Assembly (NCBI GenBank): GCA_034927345.1
Contig: JAYFQE010000012.1
Coordinates: 62,001-126,000, forward strand
Reading direction: 5' to 3'
Source of the DNA: JAYFQE01 sp034927345
GTDB taxonomy: Bacteria > Bacillota > Clostridia > Saccharofermentanales > UBA5734
DNA: 64,000 nt
Notes under the pieces: generated by a model
Database searches by the model: none
What the model was told of the DNA's origin: nothing
Seen by the model: only the letters and a program-made list of their open reading frames with translations
Translations under genes and position numbers: made by a program
Shown here: positions 25,398-34,491 of the stretch, in pieces
Numbering within the stretch: the stretch's first letter is position 1
How the letters are laid out: each line of letters starts with the position of its first letter

Positions 25398-26981
25398 ATG
25401 AAAAGAATTTCTATTCTGCTGCTTGTTCTGCTCCTGTTGTTCAGCCTTGTCGCCTGCCAGAGCACGAGCACTTCCACGACGGCGACATCAGGCACGACTA
25501 AAAAAAGCGAGACCAGCGCGACAACCAAGGAGAGCGGAACGACGACCACCGCATCAACCGAAGTGATTACCATGAAATATGTTATACCGGGCGATCTGAT
25601 GCCTGACGAGAGCAAGGTCATGGATCTGATCAACCAGAAGCTTCTGACCGACGGAGTCGGCATCAAACTGGTGCGCGAAGGCATCCCCTGGGACGTTTGG
25701 GCGGACAAAGTCAATTTGAAATTCACCAGCGGCGAAGAATTTGACATGTTCCATATTATGCAGGACTGGATTCCCTATAATAACTATTACAGCCGCGGCG
25801 CTCTCGTCGACGTGACCGACCTGATCGACGAATATGGGCCGGTTGTCAAAGAAAAAGTTCCGGAAGCCATGTGGGAAGGCTCGAAAATAGGCGGCCGCAA
25901 CTACATCATCCCAACCTTCTGGATTGAGCTGGCCGTAGACACCAATATGTTCTACCGCGCGGATGTTTTCGAGAAATATAACCTGGAAATCCCGAAGACG
26001 GCAGAAGACATTCTGGACTGCTTCCGGACTGTCCGGGCCGACTGGGACGGCGTCAACCTGCCGATCCTCAATTTCTCGCAAGCCACTTATGACGCCGCGG
26101 TATTGCAGCTGTCGCCGACTCTGCACCGCCTCTACGACACCTATCCTTTTATTGTCAAAGATCAGTTCTTCCAGATCTTCCAGGACGGGACGGTCAAGTC
26201 CTGGTTTGAGTCGGCAGAATTCAAGCAGGACTGCGCCTTTATGAACGAAGCCTACAAAGATGGCATCATTCAGCCGGATATCCTTTCTGTTAATTTTGAC
26301 TGGTACAACAACTATATGGCTAACGGCGACGCTTTCCTCTGGCAGTTCCCGACCCTGACGCAAGCGCAGAAGAACAATCCGGATGTCACGGCCGACGACC
26401 TGAAATCTTTCCGTTTTGCCGAAGACAAGCCGGCTATCCGCAATTGGGGCATTAAAAACTGCAATGGCATTTCCGTGACTTCCAAGCATCCGGAGAGCGC
26501 CATCAAATTTATCAACTGGCTGTGGAGTGATCAGGATAACTATGATCTGTACATGTACGGTATCGAAGGCACCCACTGGAAACGCGATCCGAATAATGAA
26601 CGGGGCATGGTCAGCATTCTGGACGCTACGACGAACCAGAACAATTATCAGACCGGCGATGACTGGAAGGTCGGCTATATCAGCATGGTCCGTTACGATA
26701 CGACCGGATTTAAAGCGTATAACGATATTGCTTATGTCGAAGATAAAAAAGCTGAAAATTCGGTTGCCGGCGCTTTCTTCTTTGACGCGACATCCATCGC
26801 CACAGAATACGCCAATGTTCAGGCAGAAGCCGCATCGGTCCTGACGCCGATTGTCATGGGCGTTCAAGCCTATGCCGATTATTATGACGCCGCCATCAGC
26901 CGGATGAAAGCCGCTGGCCTGGACAAGCTGGTTACGGAATATCAGAAACAACTGACTGCATTTATCGCTGCCCAGAAATAA
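25398..26981 (+). CDS. extracellular solute-binding lipoprotein of the first ABC system
   Basis: 527 residues. The signal peptide ends in a lipobox (SLVAC, Cys20), followed by a Ser/Thr-rich linker (about 21-55) and a family-1 solute-binding domain with many Trp/Tyr residues suited to oligosaccharide binding. The second of two adjacent ATGs (25398) is chosen because AGGAGG directly abuts the first. The size, about 500 residues, fits LplA-type proteins that bind larger glycans. A strong hairpin at 27058-27084 follows the gene. Confidence 0.9.
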   Translation: MKRISILLLVLLLLFSLVACQSTSTSTTATSGTTKKSETSATTKESGTTTTASTEVITMKYVIPGDLMPDESKVMDLINQKLLTDGVGIKLVREGIPWDVWADKVNLKFTSGEEFDMFHIMQDWIPYNNYYSRGALVDVTDLIDEYGPVVKEKVPEAMWEGSKIGGRNYIIPTFWIELAVDTNMFYRADVFEKYNLEIPKTAEDILDCFRTVRADWDGVNLPILNFSQATYDAAVLQLSPTLHRLYDTYPFIVKDQFFQIFQDGTVKSWFESAEFKQDCAFMNEAYKDGIIQPDILSVNFDWYNNYMANGDAFLWQFPTLTQAQKNNPDVTADDLKSFRFAEDKPAIRNWGIKNCNGISVTSKHPESAIKFINWLWSDQDNYDLYMYGIEGTHWKRDPNNERGMVSILDATTNQNNYQTGDDWKVGYISMVRYDTTGFKAYNDIAYVEDKKAENSVAGAFFFDATSIATEYANVQAEAASVLTPIVMGVQAYADYYDAAISRMKAAGLDKLVTEYQKQLTAFIAAQK

Positions 26982-27057
26982 AAGGTTGACGGATCTTATG
27001 GGCGGGTCTCCAGCCATTTCCCGCTCCGGATCCGTATCGCGATTTCAACCGTGGCCG

Positions 27058-27084
27058 GGCCGCAGCAGCCATTCTGTTGCGGCC
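27058..27084 (+). terminator. hairpin between binding protein and catabolic genes (attenuator or mRNA stabiliser)
   Basis: GGCCGCAGCA (27058-27067) pairs with TGTTGCGGCC (27075-27084), 10 bp with one G-U pair and a 7-nt loop, followed by only TTT. It is more likely a partial terminator or stabilising stem that keeps binding-protein mRNA in excess over the downstream enzymes. Confidence 0.45.
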
Positions 27085-27132
27085 TTTGGCCGCAGTTGAA
27101 TCCGGCGCCGCCAAGATGAGCGAGGCATGATT

Positions 27133-28200
27133 ATGGATAATATATTAAAAGTTGGCATCATCGGACTGGGTTATATTTCAGCCGTTCATTTAAAAGGTTA
27201 TCAACAATGCCCGAATGTCCGGCTGACCGCTTTTTGCGACTTGATTCCTGAACGGGCGGCAGCGGCGCGCCGGCAATACGGCGTGCCGGAAGCTGAAATC
27301 TATACAGATTATCGCGAAATGCTGGCCAATGAATCATTGGATGCCGTGAGCATTTGTACGGAAAACAATCAGCACGCGCCGATTGCTTTAGCCGCCCTTG
27401 CCGCCGGCGCCCATGTCTTCTGTGAAAAACCGATGGCCATAACGGGAGCGGAAGCCGAGGCCATGATTGCGGCGGCCGAACGTTATCATAAAAAACTGAG
27501 CGTCGGCTATCAGCTCCGTTTTTCCAGCCATGCCCGGGAACTGCATGAGCGGGTTGTCCGCGGCGATCTGGGGCAGATTTATTATGCCGAAGCGAAAGCC
27601 ATGCGGCGGCGCGGCGTTCCGACCTGGGGCGTTTTTCTCAACCGAGCCAAGCAGGGCGGCGGGCCGCTGATCGATATCGGCACACATCTGGTCGATTTCA
27701 CCCTGTGGCTGATGAATGATTATTCTCCCGTCGTATCGGCATTAGGCAATCTGGACGACCGGCTGATTCCTCTGGGCGGCTACAATGACGGCGGCCCCTG
27801 GGACATTAAGCATTTTGAGGTTGAAGACGGCGCTTTTGGCCTGGTTACTCTGGAAAGCGGCGCCACGCTCTTGGTCAACGCCACCTGGGCTGTCAATATG
27901 AAGGAAAAGGGACGCGACGGCGCTATCCTTTACGGCGTTAGAGGCGGCGCGGAATTAATGGACGGCCAGCTGACCTTGAATGGCGAACAGCAAGGTCACC
28001 TTTGGGAATCGGTCAGCAAACCGGAGCGGGATCGTTCCGGATTATCTGAATATGATAAAGAGATCATGGCCTGGGTCGACTGCCTGCTGCAGGACAAAGA
28101 ACCGATGGTTAAAGCACAGGAAGCCGCGCAGGTCGTCCGGATACTGGAAATGCTGTACCAATCCGCGCGCAGCGGCGGACGGGCCATGACAGCAAAATAA
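27133..28200 (+). CDS. Gfo/Idh/MocA-family oxidoreductase
   Basis: 355 residues. The N-terminal Rossmann motif is VGIIGLGYISAVHLKGYQ, the family motif CEKPMA is present, and the catalytic-region pattern GGGPLIDIGTHLVDFTLWLM follows. It probably oxidises a sugar or glycoside hydroxyl with NAD(P). ATG 27133 is preferred because GAGG lies 7 nt before it; an ATG six bases earlier is too close to that site. It is the first enzyme gene after the transporter and is followed by two isomerase/epimerase genes, a grouping known from 3-keto-sugar pathways (Ycj, Dgp). Confidence 0.88.
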   Translation: MDNILKVGIIGLGYISAVHLKGYQQCPNVRLTAFCDLIPERAAAARRQYGVPEAEIYTDYREMLANESLDAVSICTENNQHAPIALAALAAGAHVFCEKPMAITGAEAEAMIAAAERYHKKLSVGYQLRFSSHARELHERVVRGDLGQIYYAEAKAMRRRGVPTWGVFLNRAKQGGGPLIDIGTHLVDFTLWLMNDYSPVVSALGNLDDRLIPLGGYNDGGPWDIKHFEVEDGAFGLVTLESGATLLVNATWAVNMKEKGRDGAILYGVRGGAELMDGQLTLNGEQQGHLWESVSKPERDRSGLSEYDKEIMAWVDCLLQDKEPMVKAQEAAQVVRILEMLYQSARSGGRAMTAK

Positions 28201-28226
28201 GCCGGAGAGGCAGGAGGATAAGCCAA

Positions 28227-29027
28227 GTGGGACAATATGCATATGCCGTTGAATTGTACTCTGTCAAAGACGCGCTGGCGAAGAATATGCCGGATACATT
28301 AAAGAAGATTAAAGCGATGGGCTATATAGCCGTTGAATTTGCCGGCAATTTCGTTCATACGGCGGCCGAAGTCCGCCGGGCGCTCGACGAAGCCGGCCTG
28401 ATCTGCTGCGGCTGGCATACGCCGGTCGAATATCTGGCGGACGACCGCTTTGAAGCGACAGTCGCTTATTTCAAGACGGTCGGCAATGAGCATGTCATTA
28501 TCCCCGGCTTGCCGGAGGAGATGACCGGCAGCCGCGAAGCCTGGCTGCAAACGGCTGCGCTTTTCAATCAGTATGCGGCGCGTTTGGCGGAACGCGGATT
28601 GCGGCTCGGTTATCACAACCATGTCGGCGAAGTCGCCTTGTATGCCGGCTCGCGCGATTGTCCGCTGACGGTGTTCGGCGACAATACCGACGCGTCGGTT
28701 ATCATCCAGATGGATAATGGTCACGTCCTCAACGGCCGCGGCTATCCTATGCTGGATCTGATCCGGCGTTATCCCGGCCGTTTTACCAGCGTCCACCTGA
28801 AACCCTATAGCCTGGCCAAAGGCGCGTCTGATCCTGAAGCCGGATATCAGACGATGATCGGCGAGGACGATGTGCCCTGGAAGGAGTTCATGGCTTTATG
28901 CCGGAGTATCGGCGGCACCCGCTGGTACATTGTCGAATATGAAAGTCCGGAGCTCTACCCGGAACTGGAAGGCGTGGAACGCTGCCTGAACGCTTTGCGG
29001 GATATGGAAAAGCGCGGCGTAATATAG
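28227..29027 (+). CDS. sugar phosphate isomerase/epimerase-like TIM-barrel protein
   Basis: 266 residues, AP_endonuc_2 fold. The GTG start is set by AGGAGG 9 nt upstream. Metal-ligand candidates are visible in LGYHNHVGEV, IIQMDNGHVL, SVHLKPY and YIVEYES. The YHNH motif is typical of the subgroup that acts on 3-keto or free sugars (YcjR-like) rather than sugar phosphates. It lies between the Gfo oxidoreductase and a second isomerase, so a substrate oxidised at C3 is plausible (inference). Confidence 0.85.
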   Translation: MGQYAYAVELYSVKDALAKNMPDTLKKIKAMGYIAVEFAGNFVHTAAEVRRALDEAGLICCGWHTPVEYLADDRFEATVAYFKTVGNEHVIIPGLPEEMTGSREAWLQTAALFNQYAARLAERGLRLGYHNHVGEVALYAGSRDCPLTVFGDNTDASVIIQMDNGHVLNGRGYPMLDLIRRYPGRFTSVHLKPYSLAKGASDPEAGYQTMIGEDDVPWKEFMALCRSIGGTRWYIVEYESPELYPELEGVERCLNALRDMEKRGVI

Positions 29028-29045
29028 CGCCGGGAGGAGCAGGCT

Positions 29046-29927
29046 ATGAAAATCGGCAGTGTCGCCTGGGGCTGGACACCGACGCCGGAAGATCTGCCGC
29101 AAGGCGATTCGCTGGAACGGATCACCTCGGAAGTCGCGTCGGCGGGCTTTGATTTAATTGACTATTTATCCACCTATGAATCTCTGGATCTGTTCTATAC
29201 GCCGGAGCGCTGCCGTCTGATCCGCGATCAGGCGGCCAGAACCGGTCTTTTAGTCGGCGGGCTGGTGTTCCAGTCCGATTTATGGAACAATCCCGATCCG
29301 GCCGTTCAGGAAAAACAACTGGCTTATTTTGCCCGCTGCGTGCAAACGGCGGTTGATCTGGGCGCCGGCACTATATCGTGCATTATTCCGGGTCCCTATG
29401 GCGCCAAACCGAACCGGCGTCGTTCGCCGTCCGAAAAAATGGCTTCCAATCTGCCTGCCGGCTACAGCTGGCAGCGGGATTGGGCGCTTTTTGTCGGCAT
29501 GCTGAGCCAGGCCTGCGATCTGGCGGCAGCGAACCATCTTCGGGTGGCCATGGAGTGTTTTCCTGAATCGCTCTGTTCGACACCGCATGCCATGTGCAAG
29601 CTTCTTGACGATGTCCGGCGGCCGAATCTTGGCATCCAGCTCGATACGGCCCATCTGATGAATCAGCGGATCGATATCGAAACAGCGATCTTCATGTTGG
29701 GCGGCGAACGGATTTACAACGTCCATGCCAAGGATTCCGACGGCATGACCCGCGACAATCTGCCGGCCGGGTCCGGCCTGGTTGATTATACGGCAGTTTT
29801 CCGCGCTTTGCGCTATGTCGGATATGCCGGAAACGTCTCGGTCGAAGTCGAATTTACAGATAATCCGCGCCGTTATATGACCCAGGCTCTGGAGCATGTC
29901 CGGCTTTGCCTGGCCGAACGGTACTAG
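29046..29927 (+). CDS. second sugar phosphate isomerase/epimerase-like protein
   Basis: 293 residues of the same TIM-barrel superfamily but a different subgroup from its neighbour. Metal-ligand candidates lie in VAMECFPES, IQLDTAHLMN, YNVHAKDSDG and VSVEVEF. GGGAGGAG precedes the ATG. Two divergent isomerase/epimerases in a row suggest two consecutive steps on one sugar rather than redundancy. It ends 3 bp before the GH42 gene. Confidence 0.85.
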   Translation: MKIGSVAWGWTPTPEDLPQGDSLERITSEVASAGFDLIDYLSTYESLDLFYTPERCRLIRDQAARTGLLVGGLVFQSDLWNNPDPAVQEKQLAYFARCVQTAVDLGAGTISCIIPGPYGAKPNRRRSPSEKMASNLPAGYSWQRDWALFVGMLSQACDLAAANHLRVAMECFPESLCSTPHAMCKLLDDVRRPNLGIQLDTAHLMNQRIDIETAIFMLGGERIYNVHAKDSDGMTRDNLPAGSGLVDYTAVFRALRYVGYAGNVSVEVEFTDNPRRYMTQALEHVRLCLAERY

Positions 29928-29930
29928 GCT

Positions 29931-32081
29931 ATGCTGTGCGGCGTCCAGTTTTTTCGTTATCCCGGTCCGCCGCCGGAAGAAATCGGCCGCGATCTGACGG
30001 TTTTCAAAGCCTGCGGCATAACCTGCGTCCGGATCCAGCAGGTTTGGTCCTATGAGGAACCGCGGCCGGGCCAATATGATTTCAGAACGCTTCTGGCTTT
30101 GCTGGATCAAGCGGCGGCAGCCGGCCTGGATGTCCTGATAACCCTGACCCTGGAAAATGCCCCGTCCTGGCTTTATCATGAACAGGATATTTGTCAGCGC
30201 AATGCTTTCGGCGAGATCATCCGCGATACGAACCCGTATCCGCTCCCGTCGGACGGCAAACCGGGGCCCTGCTGGGACAACCCTTTCGCCCGGGCTGCCG
30301 CCGAGCGTTTTGTCGAAGCGCTGCTGCAGGCTGCCGCCGGCTGTCCGGCGGTCAAAGGCTGGGTTATATGGCAGGAACCGACGGCCCTGCCGCGGCAGGA
30401 CCCGCGCGAACCGGGGGCTTCTTCCTATTGCTGCTGTCCCCATACCCTGAAGAAGTTTCAAGCCTGGCTGCAGGGACAATATGGCACCCTGGACAAACTG
30501 AACGAGACCTTGATGGTTCATTATCAGGACTGGGCGGATCTTGAGCCGCCGGTTCATCAAATGAATCCTCTGGCCAACGCCTTCTGCAATTTTTTGCGGG
30601 TGCGGATGGCCGAAATCGCCGCCTGGAAAAGGGCTCTGGTTAAAAAACTGGATCCTCAAAACCGGCCGGTCATGATCCATGCCGGCTACTCCATTTTAGA
30701 CCGGGGCTTCGGCGGCGGCTGGCACGACGATTATATGCTGGCCAAGAACGCCGATATTTATGGCCGTTCGCTTTATCCGCTTTGGTTTGGCAGCGAAAAC
30801 GGGCCGGAAGCCTCGATCCGCGCCATTCATCTGGCTCTGGACGGCGCCCGCGGCGCAGCTTGCGGCAAGCCGGTCTGGGCGGCCGAGCTGCAAGGCGGCC
30901 GCGCCTGCTCGGCTTTTGAACGCTGGCCTTCGCCGACCGGCCGCGATCTGGTCAACTGGACGCTGGCCAGCGTCGCCGGCGGCGCCAAAGGGCTGATCTA
31001 CTGGCAATACCGTGAAGAACGGATTTTTCACGAAGCTTATGGGCACGGCTTGCTAAACCGCCGGGGCGAAGCCATGCCCTGGCTGGCTGACCTGGCTGTT
31101 GTCCTTCGCTTTTTACACCGTCATGAGCCGGTATTCGACGCGGCTGTGCCCGAATCCGCGACGATAGCGATTGTAGTCAATACCGACAATTATATTCTGG
31201 GCTATCAGGCAGCGCGGGAAAACTGGGTTGCCGATTCATTGCCGGGACTTTATCAGGCTCTGCATGATCTGGACCTGCCGGTCGATCTGGTTTGGGCCGA
31301 CACGGTTCTGCAAAGCGGCCTGGCAGGCTACAAGTTTGTCTTTCTGCCTTTCCCCGCGGCTATGGCCGCCGATTACGCCCGGGTTCTGGCTGATTATGTA
31401 AGCGGGGGAGGGACGATCATTTCCGAGGCCGGGGCAGCTTTATTTGACGAGCATTCGATTGCGACTATAGAGAGTCCGGCTTTTGGCCTGGACCGGGTTT
31501 TCGGCGGCTGTGAAGACGACCTGTTTGATCTGCGGCACGAAGCTGAAGCCGGACAGACTGGCGAAAAAAAGCCGGTGACCGAACAGTCCTTCGATCTTGA
31601 AGGCTGCGGCGTTATGGCGGGTCTGTCGGTCCCGGGCCGGCACTGGCTGCAGACTTACCGGATCCAGACCGGCTGTCCCGTTTTCCGGTGGCGCGGCCGA
31701 GCAGCCGGACTGGTCAATCATTACGGCCGGGGTAAGGCCTACTTGATCGGAACCTTCTTTTCACAGTCGGAGCCGGGTTTGAAGATTGTAGAGAGGATTT
31801 TGCAAACCGAAGGGCTGATCACAGCGGCGGCGGAGAGAGAACAGGTCCGCTTACGCCGTTTGACCGGCCCGGCCGGCGATGTCCTGATCCTTTATAATCC
31901 GGGCTCCGCGGCCGCTTGCCGGTCCGTACCGCGCCGCCGCAGCCAAATGCTGTCGGCGGTCTTTCAAGCGGACATATCGGAAAAAAAAGGTGTCTGGGCC
32001 GTTGAAGTAGCGGCATATTCTTCCGCTTGCCTGATCATCAGTCAAAATGAATCTGTTTTCGGGACCCCCCCGGACAACTGA
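29931..32081 (+). CDS. GH42-like beta-galactosidase-family glycoside hydrolase
   Basis: A 716-residue protein with GH42 layout: (beta/alpha)8 catalytic barrel (about 1-370), a glutamine-amidotransferase-like trimerisation domain (about 395-560), and a C-terminal beta domain. The acid/base is in GWVIWQEPT (E149) and the nucleophile in WAAELQGG (E319). Clan GH-A enzymes normally have Asn before the acid Glu; here it is Gln148, which may alter 2-OH recognition. It is cytoplasmic, with no signal peptide. It starts 3 bp after the previous stop without a strong ribosome site, suggesting coupling. The sugar specificity may not be galactose. Confidence 0.82.
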   Translation: MLCGVQFFRYPGPPPEEIGRDLTVFKACGITCVRIQQVWSYEEPRPGQYDFRTLLALLDQAAAAGLDVLITLTLENAPSWLYHEQDICQRNAFGEIIRDTNPYPLPSDGKPGPCWDNPFARAAAERFVEALLQAAAGCPAVKGWVIWQEPTALPRQDPREPGASSYCCCPHTLKKFQAWLQGQYGTLDKLNETLMVHYQDWADLEPPVHQMNPLANAFCNFLRVRMAEIAAWKRALVKKLDPQNRPVMIHAGYSILDRGFGGGWHDDYMLAKNADIYGRSLYPLWFGSENGPEASIRAIHLALDGARGAACGKPVWAAELQGGRACSAFERWPSPTGRDLVNWTLASVAGGAKGLIYWQYREERIFHEAYGHGLLNRRGEAMPWLADLAVVLRFLHRHEPVFDAAVPESATIAIVVNTDNYILGYQAARENWVADSLPGLYQALHDLDLPVDLVWADTVLQSGLAGYKFVFLPFPAAMAADYARVLADYVSGGGTIISEAGAALFDEHSIATIESPAFGLDRVFGGCEDDLFDLRHEAEAGQTGEKKPVTEQSFDLEGCGVMAGLSVPGRHWLQTYRIQTGCPVFRWRGRAAGLVNHYGRGKAYLIGTFFSQSEPGLKIVERILQTEGLITAAAEREQVRLRRLTGPAGDVLILYNPGSAAACRSVPRRRSQMLSAVFQADISEKKGVWAVEVAAYSSACLIISQNESVFGTPPDN

Positions 32082-32209
32082 ACGTCCCTTGAGCTCAAAG
32101 GTCGTCAAATTGATGCGAAAATACCCATATGATGCCTTTCATCTGTTCCTGTTCTGTTATATAATTCTGTTATCGGACAAATTAATAGACAGAATAAGGG
32201 GGTTTTCGA

Positions 32210-34471
32210 ATGGACGACTATTCGGAACAACGGCTGCAGGAAATGGTCAGGCATTTTGGCGACTGGTTTTTAGACGAGCAGAATTGCCAGAAAGGCCGGA
32301 TGACGCATAACCTTTATCCTTATACGCAAATGTTCTCGCCCATCCGGGTCAACCGGCTGAAGATTAAAAACCGTCTGGTGATGGCGCCGATGGGCAATAT
32401 ATCGATGGCAGAGGAAACCGGCCGGCCTAACGAACGCATGGTTGCTTACTTTACCGAACGGGCCAAAGGCGGCGTCGGTTTGATTACCTCCGGCTTGATC
32501 CCGATCAGCTTCGGCATCGATCATTCTCTGATCGAATTGGGCGAACTCTCTTATTTCCCCCGGATCGACCGGTCACGCACCGTTTTTGCCACCTGGCGGG
32601 ACATTGCCGCCAATTGCCATGCCTGGGGCGCCAGCTTTTTCATCCAGCTGACGCCGGGCTTAGGCCGGGTCGGCAATCCGCAATGCCTGGTCAGCCAGCA
32701 CAAATTCCCGGTCTCGGCATCCTGGAATCCGAATTATTACATGCCGGCTTTGCCCTGCCTGCCGCTGTCGACCCATCATTTAAAGAAAATCATTAAAAAT
32801 GGCGGACAGGCCGCCGCGGACGCCAAAGCGGCCAATATTGACGGCGTTTATCTGCATGGTCATGAAGGTTACCTGCTGGAACAACTGACCAATCCGGCTT
32901 TCAACCGCCGGTCCGTCGGCCGGTATGCCGACTGGCAGGCGTTCGGACTGGACCTGGTGCGGGAAATCCGCCGCCGCTGCGGCGATCGTTATCCGATCAT
33001 GTACCGGATTGACCTTTCGCTTGCCTTGAATGAAACCTACGGATCACGCATGAATACCGAAAAATCGTTAAAAAAATTCCGGCATGAACGGAAAATTGCC
33101 GAAACCCTTGATTATATGCGCAATCTGGTTCAGGCCGGCGTCGATCTGTTCGATGTCGATCTGGGCTGTTATGATAACTGGTGGCTGCCGCATCCGCCGA
33201 TGTCCATGCCGGCCGGCTGTTATCTGGAAGTGGCCGGACTGGTCAAATCTTATTTTGCCGATGAAAAAATCCTGTCCAACGCCGGAATTCCCGTGCCGAT
33301 TGTCGCGGTCGGCAAGCTGGGTTATCCTGATCTGGCCGAAACCGCCCTGCGCGAGGGCCGCTGCGACATGGTCATGCTGGGCCGGCCGCTTTTGGCCGAT
33401 CCGCAATGGCCGCAAAAAGCCTTTGCCGGCCAGGTGGACCGGATCCGCCCCTGCATCGGCTGCCAGGAAGCCTGCATCAACGAGTTTGTCGACGGCGGGC
33501 ATCCCCAGTGCGCCGTTAATCCGCGCACAGCCTTCGAGTTTGAACTGCCGGCGGAAATCCCGCCGGCGGCAAAACAGCGGAAAGTCGCCGTAATCGGCGG
33601 CGGGCCGGCCGGCGTCGAATGCGCCCTGGCCGCGCTGGCCCGCGGTCACGAAGTCTTTTTGTACGAACGGGAAGCGGAACTCGGCGGCATTGTCCGCCTG
33701 GGCAGCATACCGCTGATTAAATATGACATAGCCAATTATCTTCTGTGGCTGCAAAACCGTGCCCGCCGGGCTGAAGCAAATCCCCGCTTCCATTGCCTGC
33801 TGAATACGGAAGCAACCGTTGCCGGATTATCAGGCCGATATGACGTCATTGTTGCCGCGACCGGCACCCGGCAGCAGCTTCCGCCGGTACCTGGAGCGGA
33901 ATTAGCCGTTTTCGGCACATCGCTGTTGGCCGATCCGGCCTTAATGGCCGGGAAAGACCGGATTATTGTAGTCGGCGGCGGCGCTGTCGGCTGCGAAATT
34001 GCCTACTGGCTGGCTTATGAACATAAAAAGAACATTCAAGTCGTCGAGATGCTGCCGTACTTCATGAATCATGTCTGTACGGCTAATCGCGGCCATTTAA
34101 TCCATTATCTTGAAAAAGCCGGCGTCGGCCTTTTAAACGGAACGCGTCTGCTGGCTGTCGAACGCGGCCAGGTTCGGCTTTCCCGCAATGTTTCGCCCTC
34201 CCTGCCCAATCCTTATAATACCTGGCAGCCGATTTTGCCCGAGAATATCGAAAATCCTCTGGCCAAACCGATTCGCGAGGATTTGCGTGAAGTGACGCTG
34301 CCGGCTGATCTGGTGGTTATCGCCACAGGCGGCAAGAGTGATGAAACCTTATATGAAGCTTGCGTGCAAACGCTTGCCGCTCCGGAACTGCATAAGGTCG
34401 GCGACGCCAATACGCCGGCGAAAGTTATGGAAGCGGTTAAAGCCGGATATCGGCTCGGCTGCAGTCTTTAA
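32210..34471 (+). CDS. NADH:flavin oxidoreductase/2,4-dienoyl-CoA reductase-type Fe-S flavoenzyme
   Basis: 753 residues: an old-yellow-enzyme FMN barrel (about 40-400; NRLVMAPMGNIS, and HGHEGYLLEQ with the catalytic His pair), a [4Fe-4S] motif Cx2Cx3Cx11C at C415, C418, C422 and C434, then tandem FAD (VAVIGGGPAGVECAL) and NAD (RIIVVGGGAVGCEI) Rossmann domains. The family reduces C=C bonds conjugated to a carbonyl, or demethylates amines. The N terminus is about 35 residues longer than usual. AAGGGGG precedes the ATG. In this operon it stands before an aconitase-X dehydratase, so it may reduce an enone made by dehydration of a sugar derivative (inference). Confidence 0.88.
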   Translation: MDDYSEQRLQEMVRHFGDWFLDEQNCQKGRMTHNLYPYTQMFSPIRVNRLKIKNRLVMAPMGNISMAEETGRPNERMVAYFTERAKGGVGLITSGLIPISFGIDHSLIELGELSYFPRIDRSRTVFATWRDIAANCHAWGASFFIQLTPGLGRVGNPQCLVSQHKFPVSASWNPNYYMPALPCLPLSTHHLKKIIKNGGQAAADAKAANIDGVYLHGHEGYLLEQLTNPAFNRRSVGRYADWQAFGLDLVREIRRRCGDRYPIMYRIDLSLALNETYGSRMNTEKSLKKFRHERKIAETLDYMRNLVQAGVDLFDVDLGCYDNWWLPHPPMSMPAGCYLEVAGLVKSYFADEKILSNAGIPVPIVAVGKLGYPDLAETALREGRCDMVMLGRPLLADPQWPQKAFAGQVDRIRPCIGCQEACINEFVDGGHPQCAVNPRTAFEFELPAEIPPAAKQRKVAVIGGGPAGVECALAALARGHEVFLYEREAELGGIVRLGSIPLIKYDIANYLLWLQNRARRAEANPRFHCLLNTEATVAGLSGRYDVIVAATGTRQQLPPVPGAELAVFGTSLLADPALMAGKDRIIVVGGGAVGCEIAYWLAYEHKKNIQVVEMLPYFMNHVCTANRGHLIHYLEKAGVGLLNGTRLLAVERGQVRLSRNVSPSLPNPYNTWQPILPENIENPLAKPIREDLREVTLPADLVVIATGGKSDETLYEACVQTLAAPELHKVGDANTPAKVMEAVKAGYRLGCSL

Positions 34472-34491
34472 GGATATCGAAGGAGGAGCCC

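Noticed and set aside
25554..27017. A 487-codon open frame on the minus strand opposite the first binding-protein gene.
   Set aside because: It is antisense to a clear lipoprotein gene with a signal peptide and ribosome site, and its translation has no recognisable domain.
29280..30680. A 466-codon minus-strand open frame opposite the isomerase and GH42 genes.
   Set aside because: Both plus-strand genes are well supported by family motifs; the antisense product is rich in Arg/Pro/Gln with no domain.
32137..32165. TATAAT at 32160-32165 before the flavoenzyme gene as an internal promoter.
   Set aside because: The -10 is perfect but the hexamer 17 bp upstream (TTTCAT) barely matches a -35, and no TG extension is present.
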